Part shown: positions 32,005 through 40,471 of the stretch, in pieces
Position numbering within the stretch: position 1 is the first letter of the stretch
Layout of the letters: every line of letters begins with the position of its first letter
Source of the DNA: Betaproteobacteria bacterium
GTDB lineage: Bacteria; Pseudomonadota; Gammaproteobacteria; Burkholderiales; SG8-41
Assembly (NCBI GenBank): GCA_016192825.1
Contig: JACPTK010000062.1
Span: 1 to 40,542 of the forward strand
DNA length: 40,542 nt
Direction of reading: 5' to 3'
Position numbers and translations under genes: made by a program
Notes under the pieces: model-generated
What the model saw: the letters and a program-made list of their open reading frames with translations, nothing else
Told to the model about the DNA's origin: nothing
Databases searched by the model: none

Positions 32005-32463
32005 ATGGCAAACAGCATCGGGCAAGTCTGCAGCCGCGAAGTGGTGTTCGCGACGCGCGAGACCACCGTGGCGGCCGCCGCGAAACGGATGCGCCAGCAT
32101 CACGTGGGCAGCCTCGTGGTGGTGGAGGACATGGATGGCGGCAAGCGCGTCCCGATCGGGCTCGTGACCGACCGCGACATCATGATGGAGATCACGGCCA
32201 TGGGCCTCGATCCGGCCGTCATCACGGTCGGCGACATCATGGATCCGGAAGTGGTGACGGCGCGCGAGAGCGAAGGCGTGCTGGAGACCATGGAGATCAT
32301 GCGCTACAAGGGCGTGCGCCGGCTGCCGATCGTGGGCGCCGACGGGCAGTTGGTCGGCATCGTCACGATCGACGACCTGCTCGAGATCCTCGCCGAGGAG
32401 CTCGGCGAGCTCACGAAGATCGTCGCGCGCGAGCAGTCGCGCGAGGCGTCCACGCGAAAATGA
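32005..32463 (+). CDS. CBS-domain protein
   Basis: The 152-residue protein is a tandem CBS module. The first repeat covers about residues 8-65 (TVAAAAKRMRQHHVGSLVVV, GLVTDRDIMM) and the second about 75-135 (ARESEGVLETMEIMRYKGVR, GIVTIDDLLEIL), with a charged tail. It is the best-conserved type of stand-alone CBS pair, expected to bind adenine nucleotides; its target is unknown. Its stop overlaps the start of the next gene (ATGA). It heads the stretch that leads to groEL and dnaK. Confidence 0.88.
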   Translation: MANSIGQVCSREVVFATRETTVAAAAKRMRQHHVGSLVVVEDMDGGKRVPIGLVTDRDIMMEITAMGLDPAVITVGDIMDPEVVTARESEGVLETMEIMRYKGVRRLPIVGADGQLVGIVTIDDLLEILAEELGELTKIVAREQSREASTRK

Positions 32464-32954
32464 CGGCGAACCGGACCTGCGTCGTGGTCGCTGACGCCAA
32501 GGTCGCGCGCTTCTACGGCGTCGAGGCAGCGGACACGCCCCGTTACCGGGTCAAGCTGGTCGAGCGGCTGTCGTTCGCCAATCCCGATGTCGAGGCCGCG
32601 CGCAAGGGCGGGGCGGGCCGGGTGAAGACGGAGCGCGTGAGCAACCGCCAGGCCGGGGACATGCACCCGATCGACGCGCGCCGCCAGCAGCATCGCCTGG
32701 AGCTCGAGCGGCGCTTCGGGCACGAGATCGCCCGCCAGATCGAGCAGATCGCCCGTAACTGGCACGAAGCCACGATCGTGCTGGTCGCCGACCCGCAGCT
32801 GCTCGGCCTGATGCGGGAATCGCTGCGCAAGGCCCTGCACCCGGGGATCGAGTTGAAGGAGCTGGCGAAGGATTACACGCACCTCACGCCGTCCGAGCTG
32901 CGCGACCGCCTCGGGCTGAACAGCCTCGTTCAGCCCGCCGGCGGCACGCCGTAG
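32460..32954 (+). CDS. Host_attach-family protein
   Basis: The 164-residue protein belongs to the family named for a protein required for attachment to host cells (Host_attach, PF10116). That name comes from one plant-associated case and is probably misleading here. Recognisable parts are TCVVVADAKVARFYGVE at the start, HRLELERRFGHEIARQIEQ, ATIVLVADPQLLGLMRESL near residue 110 and LAKDYTHLTPSELRDRL near the end. The fold resembles the release-factor-like baeRF group, so a ribosome-linked role is possible. It overlaps the CBS gene by four bases; groEL follows after 96 bases. Confidence 0.8.
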   Translation: MTANRTCVVVADAKVARFYGVEAADTPRYRVKLVERLSFANPDVEAARKGGAGRVKTERVSNRQAGDMHPIDARRQQHRLELERRFGHEIARQIEQIARNWHEATIVLVADPQLLGLMRESLRKALHPGIELKELAKDYTHLTPSELRDRLGLNSLVQPAGGTP

Positions 32955-33050
32955 CCGGCCGCTACCGGTGGCCTTCGCACGCTACGCCATGCCGCGCCGT
33001 CCTGAGAGGCGACTCCGCAACTCTGGCGCGACGCCCGACGGAGCTCCGCC

Positions 33051-34655
33051 ATGACCGCCAAACAGATCCTGTTCCGCGAAGACGTCCGCGCGAAGATCCT
33101 CGCCGGCATCAACACGATGGCGCAGGCGGTCCGCGTGACGCTCGGTCCGAAGTCGCGCACCGTCATCCTGGACCGCGACTACGGGCCGCCGACGATCATC
33201 AACTCCGGCGTGATCGTGGCGAAGGAGATCGAGCTCGCGGACCGCTTCGAGAACATGGGCGCGCAGATGGTGCGCGAGGTCGCCAGCAAGACCTCGGACG
33301 TGGCCGGCGACGGCACCACCACCGCGATGCTGCTCGCGCACGGCATCGTGACCGAGGGCATGAAGCACGTCGCGGCCGGCATGAACCCGATGGACTTGAA
33401 GCGCGGCATCGACCAGACGGTGGAGGCGGTGACCGCAGAGCTGAAGCGCCTTGCCAAGCCCTGCGTGACCCCGACCGAGATCACCCAGGTGGCGATGATC
33501 TCGGCCAACAACGACCGCTCGATCGGCGAGATCATCGCCCGGGCCATGGAAAAAGTCGGTAAGGAAGGCGTGATCACGGTCGAGGAGGCCTCCGGCCTCG
33601 CCAGCGAGCTGGAGGTGGTGGAAGGCATGCAGTTCGACCACGGCTTCCTATCGCCGTATTTCGTCAACAACGCCGAGAAGCAGGCCGCCGTCCTCGAGGA
33701 CGCCTACATCCTGATCCACGACAAGAAAATCGACTCGATACCGGAGCTGCTGCCGCTGCTGGAGCTGGTGGCGAAGGCCGGCAAGCCGTTGCTGGTCGTG
33801 GCCGAGGAAGTGGAAGGTGACGCGCTCGCCACCCTGGTCGTCAACATGCTGCGCGGCGTGGTGAAGAGCTGCGCGGTCAAGGCGCCGGGATTCGGCGACC
33901 GGCGCAAAGCCATGCTCGAGGACCTGGCGGTGCTCACCGGGGGGCGCGTGATCAGCGAAGAGGCGGGACGCAAGCTCGACCGCGTGGAGCTGGCGGACCT
34001 CGGCCATGCAAAGCGCGTGGAGGTGTCCAAGGACGACACGATCATCATCGGCGGCGGCGGCGACCCCGCGGCGATCCAGGCGCGCGTCGCCGACATCCGC
34101 AGGCAGATCGAGGCCGCCACCAGCGACTACGACCGCGAGAAACTGCAGGAGCGCGCGGCCAAGCTCGCCGGGGGCGTCGCCGTGGTCAAGGTGGGCGCGG
34201 CCACTGAAACCGAGATGAAGGAGAAGAAGTCGCGGGTGGATGACGCGGTGCACGCGACGCACGCGGCCATCGAGGAGGGCGTCCTGCCGGGCGGCGGTGT
34301 CGCCCTGCTGCGGGCCCGCGCGAAGCTCGGCAGCCTGCGCGGCGAAAATCCGGACCAGGATGCCGGCATCCGGATCGTGCTGCGCGCGCTGGAGGAGCCG
34401 CTGCGCCAGATCGTCGCCAACGCCGGCGAGGAACCCTCCGTCGTGCTGAACCGCGTCGTGGAAGGCGAGGGCGATTTCGGCTTCAACGCGCTCACCAACG
34501 AATACGGCGACATGGTGAAGATGGGCGTGCTCGACCCGTGCAAGGTCACTCGCACGGCGCTGCAGAACGCCGCCTCGATCGCCGGGCTGATCCTCACCAC
34601 CGACTGCATGATCGCGCGGGAGCCGGAGGCGGCCGGCGCTCCGGCGATGGAGTGA
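33051..34655 (+). CDS. groEL: GroEL-type chaperonin, divergent second copy
   Basis: The 534-residue protein aligns without gaps to E. coli GroEL over most of its length ([35 protein letters not shown]). Asp87 (AGDGTTT) and Asp398 (RVDDAVHAT) of the ATP site are kept. Position 52 is Ser: the E. coli sequence PTITKDGVSVA reads [11 protein letters not shown] here. GPKGRNVVL is also changed to GPKSRTVIL. The C-terminal GGM tail is missing; the chain ends [12 protein letters not shown]. No groES is adjacent, which points to an extra, stress-specific copy rather than the housekeeping operon. dnaK follows after 18 bases, so the two are probably co-transcribed. Confidence 0.95.
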   Translation: MTAKQILFREDVRAKILAGINTMAQAVRVTLGPKSRTVILDRDYGPPTIINSGVIVAKEIELADRFENMGAQMVREVASKTSDVAGDGTTTAMLLAHGIVTEGMKHVAAGMNPMDLKRGIDQTVEAVTAELKRLAKPCVTPTEITQVAMISANNDRSIGEIIARAMEKVGKEGVITVEEASGLASELEVVEGMQFDHGFLSPYFVNNAEKQAAVLEDAYILIHDKKIDSIPELLPLLELVAKAGKPLLVVAEEVEGDALATLVVNMLRGVVKSCAVKAPGFGDRRKAMLEDLAVLTGGRVISEEAGRKLDRVELADLGHAKRVEVSKDDTIIIGGGGDPAAIQARVADIRRQIEAATSDYDREKLQERAAKLAGGVAVVKVGAATETEMKEKKSRVDDAVHATHAAIEEGVLPGGGVALLRARAKLGSLRGENPDQDAGIRIVLRALEEPLRQIVANAGEEPSVVLNRVVEGEGDFGFNALTNEYGDMVKMGVLDPCKVTRTALQNAASIAGLILTTDCMIAREPEAAGAPAME

Positions 34656-34673
34656 TCCGGGAGCGGCGCCGTC

Positions 34674-36554
34674 ATGCCCATCATCGGCATCGATCTCGGA
34701 ACGTCCAATTCGGCCGCGGCGGTGCTGCGCGGCGGCCGGCCGGTCATCATACCCAGCGCCGAGGGCGTTTCGCTGGGCGGCAAGGCCTTCCCGAGCTACG
34801 TCGCAATCAGCCCCGACGGCCAGATGCTGGTGGGGGAGCCGGCGCGCCGCCAGGCATCGGTCAATCCGGAAGGCACCGCGACCGCGTTCAAGCGCAGGAT
34901 GGGCAGGCGCGAGCTGATACGCCTGCGCGGGCGCGAATTCACGCCGGAACAGCTGTCCGGGTTCCTGCTGCAGAAGATCAAGCGCGACGCCGAGGCCTTC
35001 CTCGGCGAGCCGGTCGCCAAGGCGGTGATCACGGTTCCGGCCTACTTCGACGACAACCAGAGGAGCGCCACCAAGGACGCGGCGCGCATCGCCGGCCTCG
35101 AGGTCGTGCGCCTCGTGAACGAGCCGACCGCCGCGGCGCTCGCCTACGGCCTCGACCGCCTCGGCCAGGAGCTGCGCATCGCGGTCATCGACTTCGGCGG
35201 CGGCACGCTCGACGTGACCGTCATGGAATTCGGCAAGGGCGTGTTCGAGGTCAAGGCCACGAGCGGCGACACCCAGCTCGGCGGCACGGACATGGACGCG
35301 CGCATTCTCGACCACCTCGCCGAGCGCTTCAAGGCGGCGTCCGGCATCGATCTGCGCTCCGATCGGCAGGCAGCCGCGCGGCTGCGGGAAGCGGGGGAGA
35401 TCGCCAAGATCGAGCTCTCGTCCGCCACCAGCACGCACGTCACCCTGCCGTTCATTGCAGCCAGGGCCGGCGCGCCGCAGCACCTCGAACTGGACGTCAC
35501 CCGCAGCGAGCTCGAGCGCGTGGTGCGCCCGGTTATCGAGCGCTGCCGCGGCCCGGTCGAGCAGGCGCTGCACGACGCGGGCGTGACCCCGAAGGACATC
35601 GATCGCGTCATTTTCGTCGGCGGCCCCACGCGCATGCCCGTGGTGCGGCAGTATTTCGAGGACCTGCTCGGGCGCAAGGCGGAAATGGGCGTCGATCCGA
35701 TGGAATGCGTGGCGGCGGGCGCCGCGATCCAGGCCGGCGTGCTCGCCGGCGAGGCGGGCCTGGGCGAGATCGTGCTGGTGGACGTGACGCCGCTCACGCT
35801 CGGCGTGGAGACCCTCGGCGGGGTCGCGACCGCGCTCATCGCGCGCAACACGCCGATCCCGGTCAAGCGCTCGGAGATCTTCACCACCGCCGCCGACCTG
35901 CAGTCCAGCGTCACCGTCCACGTATTCCAGGGCGAGCGGCCGATGGCCGCGGACAACACGAGCCTCGGCGAATTCAACCTCGGCGGCATTCCTCCGGCTC
36001 CGCGCGGCGTGCCCAGGATCGAGGTGACGTTCGACATCGACGCGAACGGCATCCTCAACGTGACCGCCAGGGACCTCGCGACCGGCAAATCGGCCTCGAT
36101 CGCGATCACCGGCTCCACGCGGCTCGCCGAGAGCGAGAAGGAGCGCATGGTGAAGGAGGCCGGGCGCTACGCCGAGGAGGACAAGAAGCGGCGCGCTGCC
36201 GCGGATAAGCTCAACGAGGCCGACGGGCTCTGCTACGAGGCGGACAAGATGCTCGCGGAGTTCTCCGACCGGCTGACCGCCGAGGTGAAAGGGCAGATCG
36301 AAGACGCTCTCCGCGGCACGCGCGAGGCGCTCGCGAAGAAGGACGCTGAGCTCGCGGGAGAGCGGGCGGAGACGCTGAAGAAGGCGCTCAAGCAGGGGGG
36401 CGCGATCATCTATTCCCAGACTCCGGGCGCCTACCGCGCGCAGCCGCGCCCGCAGCCGCCGCCGCGCGTCGAGGAGCCCGGCGAGGCGCGCCCGAGCGGC
36501 GCCGGCCCGCGCGGCCGGGTCGTCGACGCGGAGTACAAGGAGACGACGAAGTAG
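34674..36554 (+). CDS. dnaK: DnaK-type Hsp70 chaperone, second copy
   Basis: The 626-residue protein has the full Hsp70 layout. The ATPase domain spans about residues 1-365, with [25 protein letters not shown] and [10 protein letters not shown]. The substrate-binding domain covers about 375-490 and the helical lid runs to about 590. The tail is unusual, with [19 protein letters not shown] and then [12 protein letters not shown]. Compared with housekeeping DnaK the region after FPSYVAI is shorter and the first motif has SNSA rather than TNSC. It sits 18 bases after groEL; dnaJ follows after a 180-base gap that contains a palindrome. I take it as a stress-specific paralogue. Confidence 0.93.
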   Translation: MPIIGIDLGTSNSAAAVLRGGRPVIIPSAEGVSLGGKAFPSYVAISPDGQMLVGEPARRQASVNPEGTATAFKRRMGRRELIRLRGREFTPEQLSGFLLQKIKRDAEAFLGEPVAKAVITVPAYFDDNQRSATKDAARIAGLEVVRLVNEPTAAALAYGLDRLGQELRIAVIDFGGGTLDVTVMEFGKGVFEVKATSGDTQLGGTDMDARILDHLAERFKAASGIDLRSDRQAAARLREAGEIAKIELSSATSTHVTLPFIAARAGAPQHLELDVTRSELERVVRPVIERCRGPVEQALHDAGVTPKDIDRVIFVGGPTRMPVVRQYFEDLLGRKAEMGVDPMECVAAGAAIQAGVLAGEAGLGEIVLVDVTPLTLGVETLGGVATALIARNTPIPVKRSEIFTTAADLQSSVTVHVFQGERPMAADNTSLGEFNLGGIPPAPRGVPRIEVTFDIDANGILNVTARDLATGKSASIAITGSTRLAESEKERMVKEAGRYAEEDKKRRAAADKLNEADGLCYEADKMLAEFSDRLTAEVKGQIEDALRGTREALAKKDAELAGERAETLKKALKQGGAIIYSQTPGAYRAQPRPQPPPRVEEPGEARPSGAGPRGRVVDAEYKETTK

Positions 36555-36594
36555 GAAGCGGTCTCAAGCAATACCGCAAGTCAAAACTCATTTA

Positions 36595-36662
36595 GACAGG
36601 ATTAACGGGATTGACTTGGTTTGTTTTCGTTCTTGATCTTGTTAATCGTGTAAATCCTGTCC
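36595..36662. repeat. AATCCTGT-type long palindrome
   Basis: GACAGGATTAACGGGATTGA at the left mirrors TTAATCGTGTAAATCCTGTC at the right. It is the same family as 14988-15079. It separates dnaK from dnaJ and could attenuate read-through. Confidence 0.75.
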
Positions 36663-36734
36663 ATTTCTTGTTTTTCAGACGGGTTTCAAGGAATGCGACG
36701 GCACCCCGTCCCGCGCACTCCTGGAGTGGATGCG

Positions 36735-37868
36735 ATGGCCACGGCGCAGCGCGATTACTACGAAGTGCTGGGCGTCCCGCGCGACGCGGACGGCAAGCGC
36801 ATCAAGGACGCGTTCCGCGAGCTGGCGCTCAAGTACCACCCGGACCGCAACAAGTCACCCGACGCCGGGGAGCGGTTCAAGGAGGTCGCCGAGGCCTACG
36901 CCGTTCTTTCCGATCCGAAGAAACGCGCCGATTACGACGCGCGCGGTTTCGCGGGGGTGGCGGGCTTCACGCCCGAGGACCTGTTCGCCGGCATCGACTT
37001 CGGCGACATCTTCGGCGGGGCCGGCCTCGACGCCGATTTCGGCCTGGGCGCGGGCGGCTTGTTCGAGCGGTTGTTCCGGCCTCGCCGCGCCGGCCCCGCG
37101 CGCGGCCGCGACCTGCAGGTCGAGCTCGCGTTGCCGCTCGAGGCCATCCTCCGCGGCGGCGACGAGACCGTGCGCTACACGAGGCCCGTCGCGTGCCCGC
37201 GCTGCGCCGGCAGCGGCGCGGAGCCGGGCACCAAGCCGCGCCGTTGCGCAACCTGCGACGGCACCGGCCGCAAGACGACCGCGCGCGGCGAGCGGCGGGG
37301 GGCGGCGAGCATCCGCTTCCAGAGAATCACCATCTGCCCGGACTGCGGTGGGCGCGGGACGATCGTCGAGAAGCCCTGCCGCGATTGCCGCGGCGATGGC
37401 CGGGTGGAGCGGGAGGAAAGTCTCAAAGTGGCGATTCCGGCGGGCGCTGAAGAAGGCCTGGCGTTGCGGATCCCCGCCCACGGCCTGCCCAGCGACGATG
37501 CCGGCGGCCCGCCGGGCGACCTGTTCGTGGTCGTGACGAGCGTGCCGGACCCGCGCTTCGTGCGCTCCGGCGCCGATCTCTGGCGCACCGAGTCGCTGGG
37601 CGTCGCCGACGCGGTGCTGGGCACCCAGCTGCGGGTGCCGACGCTGAACGGGGCGCTGGAGGTCACGGTCCCGCCCGGCGTTCAGCCCGGCGCCGTATTG
37701 CGCTTGCGCGGCAAAGGGCTGCCGCGATACGGCGGGCGGGGGCGCGGCGACATCAACCTGCGAATCGAGGTCCACGTTCCCGAGCGCACCACGGCCGAGG
37801 AGCGCGAGCTCTACGAGCGGCTGCGGGCGCTGGCGCGCCGGGGGGAACGGGAGCGGCGGCGGCCGTGA
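36735..37868 (+). CDS. dnaJ: DnaJ-type co-chaperone
   Basis: The 377-residue protein has a J-domain (residues 5-70, with HPD at 35-37 in KYHPDRN). A short Gly/Phe-rich linker follows ([20 protein letters not shown]). The zinc-binding region has four repeats: [24 protein letters not shown] and CRDCRGDG. Two beta-rich substrate domains complete the chain. It is a complete type I (class A) Hsp40 and is the natural partner of the adjacent DnaK. I chose the ATG at 36735, which is preceded by GGAGTGGATGCG and starts right before the J-domain. Confidence 0.92.
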   Translation: MATAQRDYYEVLGVPRDADGKRIKDAFRELALKYHPDRNKSPDAGERFKEVAEAYAVLSDPKKRADYDARGFAGVAGFTPEDLFAGIDFGDIFGGAGLDADFGLGAGGLFERLFRPRRAGPARGRDLQVELALPLEAILRGGDETVRYTRPVACPRCAGSGAEPGTKPRRCATCDGTGRKTTARGERRGAASIRFQRITICPDCGGRGTIVEKPCRDCRGDGRVEREESLKVAIPAGAEEGLALRIPAHGLPSDDAGGPPGDLFVVVTSVPDPRFVRSGADLWRTESLGVADAVLGTQLRVPTLNGALEVTVPPGVQPGAVLRLRGKGLPRYGGRGRGDINLRIEVHVPERTTAEERELYERLRALARRGERERRRP

Positions 37869-37880
37869 CACCGCGGGTCG

Positions 37881-37894
37881 TTGATGTGGATCAA
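37881..37894 (+). promoter_or_regulatory. FNR/Anr-type box (hsp20)
   Basis: TTGATGTGGATCAA is a perfect TTGAT-N4-ATCAA site. TATTGT (37917-37922, 4/6) starts 22 bases beyond it. The hsp20 start is at 37997. Confidence 0.7.
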
Positions 37895-37996
37895 ACCGCT
37901 CCGACCGGACTGGCAGTATTGTTTCACGGATGACTGCCGCAAAAGGCGGCCCTCGCATGGTGAACTTTCGTTCGAGACGACACAGGAGAACCGATC

Positions 37997-38500
37997 ATGA
38001 CCAAGCACAGACTGGCCGTTGTGGAGAAAGGCAAGGAAATACAGAAGGCAGTGCCGGCGGCGCGCGCGTTTCGCCCGTTTGACGAGATGGAACGAATGAT
38101 GGAGCGCGTTTTCGGGGATTTTCCGCCGCGCGGGTGGATGCGCCCGTGGCGCGCGGAGTGGCCGGCGTTTCCCGATTTGCGCATGCCGAAGGTCGACGTG
38201 ATCGAGCGCGACGAGGACGTCCTGGTGCGCGCCGAGCTTCCCGGCGTGGAAAGGAAGGACCTCGAAATCTCGACGACCGATACCAGCGTCACCATCAAGG
38301 CCACGACGCGGCACGAAGAGAAAGAGGAAAAGGGCGACTTTTACCATTGCGAGATTTCCCGGGGTTCGTTTGCGCGGACGGTCGCGCTGCCGGCCGAAGT
38401 CGAGAGCGCGAAGGCGAAGGCGAGCCTCAAGGACGGCGTGCTCGAGTTGACGCTGCCCAAGGTCGAAAAGTCGAAGCGCCATACGGTCACGGTCGAGTAA
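37997..38500 (+). CDS. Small heat shock protein, Hsp20/alpha-crystallin family
   Basis: The 167-residue protein holds unfolding proteins in a refoldable state. The variable N-terminus (residues 1-60, with FRPFDEMERMMERVFGDFPP) leads into the alpha-crystallin domain: PKVDVIERDEDVLVRAELPG, then SRGSFARTVALPAEVE, and KASLKDGVLELTLPKVEK with the usual G-V-L near residue 150. The C-terminal I-x-I motif is not evident, so oligomer assembly may differ. CAGGAGAACC is the ribosome binding site. The unit has its own FNR-type box and is likely to act with the neighbouring DnaK/DnaJ/GroEL. Confidence 0.92.
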   Translation: MTKHRLAVVEKGKEIQKAVPAARAFRPFDEMERMMERVFGDFPPRGWMRPWRAEWPAFPDLRMPKVDVIERDEDVLVRAELPGVERKDLEISTTDTSVTIKATTRHEEKEEKGDFYHCEISRGSFARTVALPAEVESAKAKASLKDGVLELTLPKVEKSKRHTVTVE

Positions 38501-38509
38501 CGGCGTGAC

Positions 38510-38764
38510 GTGAGAGCGCGCAGGCGCAGCGCGGCGAAGGCGGGACAGCCGCGCAAGGCGGCATCGCCGGTCCCTCCCCCGCAACCGGATCTCCAGGCCT
38601 TGAACCAGGGTCTTTTCGGGCTTGAAGGTGCGGGGCGCGAAGCGGGCGCGGCGGCCGAGGGCTCGGTGCAGGATCCCCTGCGGGATTGGCCCGAGGCCGA
38701 AGGCGAGCCGGACCGGTGGCTGCTGGAGCGCGAGGCGCAGCAGGGCGAGCAGGAAGAACGTTAG
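38510..38764 (+). CDS. Hypothetical small charged protein
   Basis: A GTG nine bases after the hsp20 stop opens an 84-residue frame. The N-terminus is basic and proline-rich (MRARRRSAAKAGQPRKAASP), and the C-terminus is acidic (DWPEAEGEPDRWLLEREAQQ). I do not recognise a family. The tight spacing behind hsp20 and the acidic, helix-like tail argue for a real gene. The lack of a clear ribosome binding site argues against. Confidence 0.4.
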   Translation: MRARRRSAAKAGQPRKAASPVPPPQPDLQALNQGLFGLEGAGREAGAAAEGSVQDPLRDWPEAEGEPDRWLLEREAQQGEQEER

Positions 38765-38792
38765 ACGCGGGCGACGCGATTATTGGGATGTT

Positions 38793-38888
38793 CTGAAAAA
38801 GTCATCCCGGAGAATGCCGGGATCCAGGAAGCGCTGGATTTCACTGGACCCCGGCGTACGCCGGGGCGACGGATCCGGAATTTTTCAG
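38793..38888. repeat. MITE-like palindromic element with TGAAAAA ends
   Basis: The element has CTGAAAAA and TTTTTCAG at its two ends. Inside are two hairpins, CCCGGAGAATGCCGGG and CCCCGGCGTACGCCGGGG. It belongs to the widely dispersed GTCATCCCGG...CCGGGG type of bacterial intergenic repeat. Confidence 0.8.
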
Positions 38889-38919
38889 CGGTACCTTGAG
38901 CATTGGGTACGAGCGCGCG

Positions 38920-39141
38920 ATGACACGGGGAATGGAGCCACGCATGGTGCCGCGGGCTGCGACCTGCCGCGCGGCGTCCTGGCCCCCGCAACCGGAGATC
39001 CCGGCGCCGCCCCCGGAGCTGGAGCCGGAAACCCCGCCCGAATTTCCGCCGCCGCTACCGGAGACCCAGCCGGAGCTCGCGCCGGAAATCCCGCCACCCT
39101 TGCCGGAAGTGCCGCCCCCGCCGGAGCCTGAATTCCCGTAA
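38920..39141 (+). CDS. Putative short proline-rich protein
   Basis: From residue 20 on, the 73-residue frame is an irregular PPP/PE repeat (for example PPPELEPETPPEFPPPLPET). No signal peptide or anchor is visible. The start is unclear: ATGs lie at 38920, 38932 and 38944, and the last is preceded by GGAG at six bases. I do not recognise a family; composition bias alone could produce this, so it may not be a gene. Confidence 0.3.
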   Translation: MTRGMEPRMVPRAATCRAASWPPQPEIPAPPPELEPETPPEFPPPLPETQPELAPEIPPPLPEVPPPPEPEFP

Positions 39142-39229
39142 GAAACCTCTGCAACAGACGTTCTTAAAACCTGTCTCAAAAACAAGATGGAGTTTGACTT
39201 GCGGCGTTTTTGACACCAAGCCCGGTTTC

Positions 39230-40063
39230 ATGCGGGACAGCGACTGCACCGCTTTCCTCCAGTGGGCGTTGCCGCGCCTGAAGCGCAGCTGGACCGGCTA
39301 CCGCAAGGTCCGGCGGCTGGTCTGCAAGCGGATCGCGCAGCGGCTGAAGTCGCTCGGCCTCGCGGATCTCGACGCCTACCGGCGCCATCTGGCAACCCGC
39401 GCGGAGGAATGGCGGGAACTCGACGCGCTGTGCGGCATACCGATCTCCCGGTTCTACCGGGACCGGGGTGTTTTCGACGCCCTCGCGAGCATGGTCCTCC
39501 CCGCGCTCGCCGCAGCCGCCGCGCCGCGCGCGGCAATCGATGCCTGGAGCGCGGGTTGCGCGTCGGGCGAGGAGGCCTACACGCTCGCGTTGTTCTGGGC
39601 GGTCCGGCTCCAGCCGCGATTTCCCGGGGTGGGCCTGCGGATTATTGCGACGGACGGCGACGCAGAGCTGCTCGCGCGCGCCCGCGCGGGCCGATATGCG
39701 CCGAGCAGCCTCAAGGAACTTCCCCAGGATCTCCGCTCGGCGGGCTTCGAGGAGCGGGAAGGGACGTGGCGCGTCGGTGACCGGTTTCGGGACGTCGAGT
39801 TCCTGCAGCAGGACCTGCGCGAGCGCATGCCCGAGGGGCCTTTCGATCTCGTCCTCTGCCGCAACGTCGTGCTCACGTATTACGCGCCCGCCATCCAGGA
39901 AACCCTGATGGCGCGGATCGCCGGCCGCCTGCGGCCGGGCGGCGCGCTCGTGGTCGGCGCCCACGAGGTCCCCCCGCCGGGTCTTCGTGAACTTGCCGCG
40001 TGGCCGGGAACGCGGATGATCTACCGCAGGCACCCCGTTCCGGCCGCTCCATCAGGCGATTGA
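39230..40063 (+). CDS. CheR-type methyltransferase
   Basis: The 277-residue protein resembles chemotaxis protein methyltransferases. An all-helical N-terminus (about residues 1-75, with RLKRSWTGYRKVRRLVCKRI) precedes the SAM-binding domain. That domain shows WSAGCASGEEAYTLAL near residue 105, IIATDGDAELLARARAGRY near 140 and DLVLCRNVVLTYY near 205. The usual PxNxTxFFRD segment is replaced by CGIPISRFYRD. No other chemotaxis genes are nearby, so the substrate need not be a chemoreceptor. I chose the ATG at 39230; an upstream TTG at 39194 is in frame. It does not have its own FNR-type box. Confidence 0.85.
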   Translation: MRDSDCTAFLQWALPRLKRSWTGYRKVRRLVCKRIAQRLKSLGLADLDAYRRHLATRAEEWRELDALCGIPISRFYRDRGVFDALASMVLPALAAAAAPRAAIDAWSAGCASGEEAYTLALFWAVRLQPRFPGVGLRIIATDGDAELLARARAGRYAPSSLKELPQDLRSAGFEEREGTWRVGDRFRDVEFLQQDLRERMPEGPFDLVLCRNVVLTYYAPAIQETLMARIAGRLRPGGALVVGAHEVPPPGLRELAAWPGTRMIYRRHPVPAAPSGD

Positions 40064-40073
40064 TCCAGATCAA
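40060..40073 (+). promoter_or_regulatory. FNR/Anr-type box (small acidic protein)
   Basis: TTGATCCAGATCAA is identical to the box at 31892. It begins inside the CheR-type stop region. TATTTT (40097-40102, 4/6) starts 23 bases beyond it and the next gene starts at 40125. Confidence 0.7.
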
Positions 40074-40124
40074 GGCCGGAGGGTGCGCGGCGATGGTATT
40101 TTTCATCAACGTGAAAGCGCATCC

Positions 40125-40406
40125 ATGAAACAAGTCATACCGGAATCGCAACTGGACTACGATGCCTCGCGGGTGATCGAGCGCCCGGACGGCTTCTACT
40201 GGCAGGATCGTGACAGCGGCGAATTCTTCGGGCCGTTCCCGACACTGCTCGATGCCGTGAACGACATGCGATACAACGCCGAAGCGGGACTGGAACCGGG
40301 CGAGACGCTGCGCGAGGCGGAGGACGAGATCGGGGTGTCCGACTGGATCGATCCGGAGACCGGCGAGCCCGCTGAGGAGCAGGTGCCGCGCATCGAGGAT
40401 CACTAG
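40125..40406 (+). CDS. Small acidic protein of unknown function
   Basis: The 93-residue product starts MKQVIPESQLDYDASRVIER. It contains GFYWQDRDSGEFFGPFPTLL, a pattern reminiscent of short domains with an aromatic W-x-D...G-x-x-FGPF core, and an acidic second half (EAEDEIGVSDWIDPETGEPA). I do not recognise a named family. The ATG at 40125 is preferred over a GTG at 40083, because the promoter suggested by the box at 40060 would start transcription after 40083. Confidence 0.65.
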   Translation: MKQVIPESQLDYDASRVIERPDGFYWQDRDSGEFFGPFPTLLDAVNDMRYNAEAGLEPGETLREAEDEIGVSDWIDPETGEPAEEQVPRIEDH

Positions 40407-40471
40407 CCCAACTTCCACAGTTCGCGGGTGTGAATTGCGGTAAATCAAGCAGTTAAGCTCTGCGGTCGCCA

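Noticed and set aside
33648-35921. Leftward open frame of 757 codons opposite groEL and dnaK
   Set aside because: It spans two unmistakable chaperone genes and the gap between them, which a real gene would not do by chance without any motif.
36611-36640. Possible FNR-type box before dnaJ (TTGACTTGG...)
   Set aside because: Only one half site is present; it belongs to the AATCCTGT palindrome.
32005-38500. Transmissible locus of heat resistance (clpGI/hsp20 island)
   Set aside because: The hallmark genes of that island (ClpG-type disaggregase, yfdX, trxLHR, kefB set) are not seen, only generic chaperones and a different protease.
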